A stretch of DNA of 64,000 nt. It comes from Halobacteriovoraceae bacterium (lineage in GTDB: Bacteria; Bdellovibrionota; Bacteriovoracia; Bacteriovoracales; Bacteriovoracaceae). A program made the position numbers and the translations under genes. How positions within the stretch are numbered: position 1 is the stretch's first letter; the number at the start of each line of letters is the position of its first letter. The stretch lies in assembly GCA_002713145.1 (NCBI GenBank), contig PAVS01000011.1, positions 62,001 through 126,000 on the forward strand. Direction: 5' to 3'. The notes beneath the pieces are model-generated. The model was not told the DNA's origin, made no database searches, and saw only the letters and a program-made list of their open reading frames with translations. Below, in pieces: positions 60,099 to 64,000 of this stretch.

Positions 60099-61043
60099 TC
60101 AATGAATATCGATAACCTCTTGAGATTTATGACTTAGCTCTCGAATATCATCTGGTATTGCAGCGAGTATTTCTTCTTCTAATACTTGAATAATCTTATT
60201 CTTAAGGCAATCTTTATTGAACACCAGGGAAACTTCTCTGGTAGGAACAGGGCGTTTAAATTCTCGAATATTCTTTTTGAGCTTAGCCGAGAATTCCGTC
60301 ACTGCCATATGGGGCAGGATAGTGTAACCATGACTTTTTAAAACCATATTTTTAAGAGTCTCGAAATTTCCACTTTCAAAAGAAATATTCTCTTTGTTAC
60401 TGGCCAATTCTTTTTGGTTACAAATATTCAACACTTGGTCTCGAAAACAATTACCTTTATTGAGAAGCCAAATTTCATTGATATCTAAATCCTCTTGGGC
60501 CACCTTCGTTTTTTTTGCCAATTCATTTTTAGGGTTTATGAAGAGATAAAAGGGCTCATAGTAGAGAGGAATCTCTTTGATATTATTTTCATGCAAAGGT
60601 GTGACTAATAGTCCTGCATCGATGTCATCGGACTTTAATTGCTCTATAATATCCTCAGTTTTTAACTCCAGGATTTGTAAGTTCACCTTGGGATACTCTT
60701 TTAAAAAATTATGCACAAACATAGGCAGAATAAAAGGCGAGAGAGTAGGAATGACCGCCAATTTAAAGTCTCCACTAATTTCATCTTTCATATCTGAGAG
60801 TAAATTATAGAGGTTCTTTTGTTCTTTTAGAATTTTATGAGCTTGCTCCACCACAATTCGACCTTCTGTTGTGGTGGCAATAGGTGACTTAGAGCGATCA
60901 AAAATAGTGATTTGCAGCTCATCTTCTAGTTTTTGCAATTGCATACTCAAAGTCGGTTGGGTCACAAAACATGATTCAGCTGCCCTCCCAAAATGTTTGA
61001 GTTTATCCACGGCAATTACATATTCCAGCTGAGTCAGAGTCAT
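60099..61043 (-). CDS. oxyR: Hydrogen peroxide sensor OxyR (LysR family)
   Basis: The 314-residue regulator has the LysR helix-turn-helix at the N-terminus ('HFGRAAESCFVTQPTLSMQL') and an effector domain with the redox pair in 'KGNCFRDQVLNIC'. The cysteines are residues 199 and 208, the same numbers as in E. coli OxyR. Oxidation forms a disulphide that switches DNA contacts and activates peroxide defence genes. It lies upstream of the peroxiredoxin gene on the same strand, with a consensus OxyR site between them. It is divergent from an EamA transporter with a 54-nt gap. Confidence 0.95.
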   Translation of the reverse strand: MTLTQLEYVIAVDKLKHFGRAAESCFVTQPTLSMQLQKLEDELQITIFDRSKSPIATTTEGRIVVEQAHKILKEQKNLYNLLSDMKDEISGDFKLAVIPTLSPFILPMFVHNFLKEYPKVNLQILELKTEDIIEQLKSDDIDAGLLVTPLHENNIKEIPLYYEPFYLFINPKNELAKKTKVAQEDLDINEIWLLNKGNCFRDQVLNICNQKELASNKENISFESGNFETLKNMVLKSHGYTILPHMAVTEFSAKLKKNIREFKRPVPTREVSLVFNKDCLKNKIIQVLEEEILAAIPDDIRELSHKSQEVIDIH

Positions 61044-61097
61044 AGCAAGAATCTTAATTTTATTCCCTTAAAAGGGCAAATAATTTATACTTGAGCA

Positions 61098-61976
61098 ATG
61101 CAAACTGCCTATATCTACGCTTTATGTGCCAACGCTTGTTTTGCCGTAGCGACACTTTTTTTTACTCATTACACCAGAAAACTTTCTTCACTGTGGATGA
61201 ATACCTTTAAAGCCTCTGTCGCTCTGGTTTGTTTTGGAGCAATGAATCTGTACTTAGGAGGTTTTCACCCCATCACAACTTATAATTTTTTAGTTTTTTT
61301 TATCTCAGGCTTTCTGGCCCTAGGGATTGGGGATGTATTTTTACTGAATGCTTTCAAAGAAATGGGAACAGGAAGGACGTTGGTTTTATTTGGGTTTCAT
61401 CCGGTCATTGTGGGGGTGGTTTCCTTTATTGCCTTTGACCAAGCCATAAGTTCTAAAAAACTTGTGGTCATTCTTCTCTTTATCTTATGTCTCATCATTT
61501 TTAGTGTCGAGAATTTTAGAAAAACAAAAAGCTGGGATCTCAAAGGTATTTTACTGGCGCTCTTAGGGATGAGTTTTGATGCGGTTGGAGTGACCATTAC
61601 CAGATACGGTTTTAATCTCAATGAAAACTTAACGGCTTTTGAAGGAAATTTTTATCGCTGTCTTGGAGCGATTGTAGCGTATATCTTACTCTCTTATTGG
61701 TATCCTTTTTCCTTTGTGGCGGGGTTTAAAAAACTCCGATGGCGTTCCCGAGGGCTCGTCTTTATTGGAGCATTTCTGGGAACTTTTTTATCCCTGGCTT
61801 TTTATCTCGAGGCCATTAAGACTTCCCATCTGGCCACCATCTCTGCGATTTCAATTACCGGTGTGACCATGAGTGCGGGACTGGAATGTCTGTGGGAGAA
61901 AAAAGCCCCTTCCATTTATCTGTTAGGGGCTTTGAGTTTATTGTCACTAGGACTGTGGATTTTATTTGATACTTAA
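61098..61976 (+). CDS. EamA/DMT-family transporter
   Basis: The 292-residue protein has about ten membrane segments in two five-helix EamA halves ('ALCANACFAVATLFFTHYTR', 'GFLALGIGDVFLLNAFKEMG', 'LLALLGMSFDAVGVTITRYG', 'ALSLLSLGLWILFDT'). Family members export metabolites or amino acids or move nucleotide sugars. Substrate unknown. Its start is 54 nt from oxyR on the opposite strand, so an OxyR-bound region could influence both. Confidence 0.88.
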   Translation: MQTAYIYALCANACFAVATLFFTHYTRKLSSLWMNTFKASVALVCFGAMNLYLGGFHPITTYNFLVFFISGFLALGIGDVFLLNAFKEMGTGRTLVLFGFHPVIVGVVSFIAFDQAISSKKLVVILLFILCLIIFSVENFRKTKSWDLKGILLALLGMSFDAVGVTITRYGFNLNENLTAFEGNFYRCLGAIVAYILLSYWYPFSFVAGFKKLRWRSRGLVFIGAFLGTFLSLAFYLEAIKTSHLATISAISITGVTMSAGLECLWEKKAPSIYLLGALSLLSLGLWILFDT

Positions 61977-61978
61977 AC

Positions 61979-63373
61979 TTAGAGAATAGACAGCATCTCG
62001 GCTTCTGTGCGCGCCGGGTGGTGAGGATTCTCTTCACCTCCATGATCATGATCAACATGCTTGTGTCCAGACTCTGGAGGCATATGCCCGCCATAAATAT
62101 ATTGAAAAAAGTCTGCTTGAAAACTCATCTGAGCATATTCTTCTAAATCAGATTTAAAGTCTTCCGTTGTGACTGTGGTGAGTTTTCTTTTCGCAAAAAA
62201 GACACGCAGAAAATCTTTAAGACCTGGTTTACCAATCTCTTTGAGTTGCTTATCTAGATACCCCATAAAAGAGCGACCATACTCGTAACTTCTTTTATCC
62301 GTTTTTCTGGTATAAAGATTATGGGCCGCGAGATTTGCTGAATCATAAAAGGGAAGATCAACAGTTTGATAGCCTTTATCTCTCCAACTGGCCAGGGCTT
62401 CATCTAACCAACCCGAGTTTCCATTAGCCGGGTGAACACCTTTGGCAAAATAGAAGTGAAATAACTCATGCCCTAGAGAGACAATCGAAGTTTCTGTGGC
62501 TCCAGCATGCTCCATGCCTCCTCTTAAACCTGTCCCATAAATAATCAGTTGATCATGGGGATAGGCACCGTAATCCGCTTCCAGTTCACGCATCACCTTC
62601 CAAGCTTTCTTTTTAGCTAGGTAGTTATAGAAACGGTAGTTGGAATAGATCGTCACAGGAATATCTCTGCCGTCAATAGAAGGATAAGTTAAATAGTAAC
62701 GAACAAATCTATTGATAGGGACTAAATGAAAGTACAGAGAAGACGCGGTATAAAAATCAGGGTATCTCACGCGATAATGATTTTCAGAAACTTTCGTTTT
62801 TTCTCCATTGGTAAAGAGACTATGCCATCTTTTTGTACCCGTCACTTTGACATCAATTTCCATACGGTACTGATCATATTCATAATTGGTTGGAAGATAT
62901 TTTTCTAAAAACATTCTATCTCTCAGATCACGAATAAAAAAACCACTGGAGACATTTCCCCAATCAGGTTTTCTATCATTAGTTGAGAACCTGGTTCCAT
63001 TTTCAATTTCAGAGTGAATAATGACTTGATGAATTCCTTTAGGAAGTTCTTTTTCAATCATACGCAATTTACTGGCGTCTCCTGGTGTTTTAATGAGACT
63101 GACCTCCACTTCTTTATCGTGGATCGTGACTGAAAGAGGTCTATTAACCAAATCAAAGAGGGGATAACCTTTTTGCTTTTGCTCAAATAAGATTTTTGTT
63201 TCGACCAAGGCCCTATGGTTTTGTACATCAAAAGTTATATTGTATTGCGCTCGTCTGAAATCAACAAAAACAGCTTGTTTATCTCTGACCTTAAAATTCG
63301 GTGGGGCTTGCTCAATACCTGCTGTTGAATAATAAACAAAAAGAAAAGAAATTAAGATGAGAAATTGTTTCAT
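61979..63373 (-). CDS. Exported M1-like (gluzincin) aminopeptidase
   Basis: The 464-residue product has a signal peptide ('FLFVYYSTAG'), an N-terminal beta-sandwich domain, and a catalytic region with 'GGMEHAGAT' (equivalent of the M1 GAMEN loop). The zinc motif HELFH-x18-E follows at His 302, Glu 303, His 306 and Glu 325. The spacing is exactly that of M1 peptidases. The chain is shorter than most M1 enzymes, lacking the large C-terminal helical domain. The C-terminal tail is His-rich ('HKHVDHDHGG'). It may act on prey or periplasmic peptides (inference). ATGA overlap with the upstream amidotransferase gene. Confidence 0.88.
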   Translation of the reverse strand: MKQFLILISFLFVYYSTAGIEQAPPNFKVRDKQAVFVDFRRAQYNITFDVQNHRALVETKILFEQKQKGYPLFDLVNRPLSVTIHDKEVEVSLIKTPGDASKLRMIEKELPKGIHQVIIHSEIENGTRFSTNDRKPDWGNVSSGFFIRDLRDRMFLEKYLPTNYEYDQYRMEIDVKVTGTKRWHSLFTNGEKTKVSENHYRVRYPDFYTASSLYFHLVPINRFVRYYLTYPSIDGRDIPVTIYSNYRFYNYLAKKKAWKVMRELEADYGAYPHDQLIIYGTGLRGGMEHAGATETSIVSLGHELFHFYFAKGVHPANGNSGWLDEALASWRDKGYQTVDLPFYDSANLAAHNLYTRKTDKRSYEYGRSFMGYLDKQLKEIGKPGLKDFLRVFFAKRKLTTVTTEDFKSDLEEYAQMSFQADFFQYIYGGHMPPESGHKHVDHDHGGEENPHHPARTEAEMLSIL

Positions 63374-64000
63374 TCGTTACCCTTCGTTAGTTTTTTTCCG
63401 TGAACATGATTAAAACATGAGCGCTTAAGGAGCCATTTGAATATTCCTCTTCTCGGAGATCCAAAAGTCCACTCGGGGTGGAACTGCACTCCTAGAACAG
63501 GGCGATTATAAAACTCTAATGATTCAGCGATAAGATTTTTATTGGATAAAGATGTCACTTCTAGATAAGGCCATTTCTCTTTATGTTGGTTGAAGTACTC
63601 GACATTCAGTCCTTGATGGTGAAGTTCGACAGCGCGAAAATTATTGAGCCCTACTAATTCTTTTATGAGGGACTCTTCATTTTGCACATAGACTCTATCT
63701 AATTTATATCTTCTGTTATCAATACCAAGCTCGGCTTTAATATCTACATAAAGTGGGATTCCTTGGGAGACTGTAAGCACCTGCATGCCTCGACAAATTC
63801 CGAGGATGGGTTGGTATCTTTGATTTTTATTTAAAAAATATTTTGTGACGAGATCGAATTCAAATTCATCTCTAACTTTACCAATCTCATTGAGTTCAGC
63901 CAGATGCTCGTACTTTTCAATATGCTCTTTCATCTCCGACGTGACGCGATTTTTGTACCATTTTGGGTCTATATCTGAGCCCCCTGGAATGAGAATTCCG
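63370..64000 (-). CDS. PuuD-like gamma-glutamyl hydrolase, class I glutamine amidotransferase fold (5' end missing)
   Basis: The frame is open to the right window edge; the conserved 'ILIPGGSDIDP' lies upstream of the first internal ATG (63933), so the true start is outside. The catalytic Cys is in 'GICRGMQVL', with His and Glu in 'GVQFHPEW' and the substrate-side 'ELHHQGL'. This is the peptidase C26 family pattern (gamma-glutamyl-GABA hydrolase PuuD and relatives). It cleaves gamma-glutamyl bonds in the cytoplasm. Translationally coupled (4-nt overlap) to the exported M1-like peptidase gene, suggesting a shared nitrogen or peptide scavenging role. Confidence 0.9.
   Translation of the reverse strand, partial: GILIPGGSDIDPKWYKNRVTSEMKEHIEKYEHLAELNEIGKVRDEFEFDLVTKYFLNKNQRYQPILGICRGMQVLTVSQGIPLYVDIKAELGIDNRRYKLDRVYVQNEESLIKELVGLNNFRAVELHHQGLNVEYFNQHKEKWPYLEVTSLSNKNLIAESLEFYNRPVLGVQFHPEWTFGSPRRGIFKWLLKRSCFNHVHGKKLTKGNE

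Overview
This is an AT-rich, gene-dense, Gram-negative chromosome segment with no phage, IS, CRISPR, rRNA or tRNA that I can see. Gene content points to a predatory-type bacterium of the Bdellovibrionota (Bacteriovorax/Halobacteriovorax-like). The pointers are an Agl/Glt-like (myxobacterial gliding type) envelope machine, many lipoproteins and secreted Cys-rich proteins, secreted metallopeptidases, a fused alpha/beta E1 dehydrogenase and a fused TIGR03960-type radical SAM protein. The taxonomic placement is inference. No stretch longer than about 300 bases lacks a gene; the largest gap is the divergent region 4951-5230.

Layout. 1-4950 (-): a giant surface lipoprotein of Ig-like repeats, running off the left edge. 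5231-7135 (+): two envelope proteins. 7144-7892 (-): a CBS-domain protein and ribosome hibernation factor Hpf. 8101-15723 (+): a radical SAM protein, a secreted zinc protease with an apparently leaderless promoter, the fused E1 dehydrogenase and a small secreted protein. 15767-20881 (-): acyltransferase and lipoprotein pair, then a four-gene catabolic-looking operon (aminotransferase, FAH-family hydrolase, VOC protein, flavin reductase-like protein). 21026-24732 (+): fabI, an EI24-like membrane protein, a GT9-like protein, a lipoprotein and a small membrane protein. 24736-34542 (-): a Fe-S/cytochrome b oxidoreductase, three overlapping secreted-protein genes, then hisS-valS. 34676-36299 (+): membrane protein and lipoprotein pair; 36316-37155 (-): Hsp33. 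37232-42899 (+): AddB and AddA recombination nucleases.

42975-53455 is the centrepiece. On the + strand lie an outer-membrane barrel, TPR proteins, a TPR lipoprotein, a small periplasmic protein, an FHA/TonB-like transmembrane protein and a lipoprotein repeating the TonB-like fold. Convergent on the - strand are one TolQ/ExbB and two TolR/ExbD proteins. Together these resemble the proton-driven Agl motor and Glt trans-envelope complex of Myxococcus. A well-formed promoter and a possible 27-residue membrane peptide sit between the two halves.

The right part carries gmhA, trxA, an RDD protein, polA (with a degenerate proofreading domain), small metal-binding-type lipoproteins, a Cys-repeat secreted protein, a peroxiredoxin with a near-perfect OxyR operator next to oxyR, an EamA transporter, an M1-like aminopeptidase and a PuuD-like glutamine amidotransferase cut by the right edge.

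Regulatory signals: five factor-independent terminators are clear. Several promoters share an extended -10 of the form TGC-TA(A). Several perfect inverted repeats overlap promoters and look like operators.
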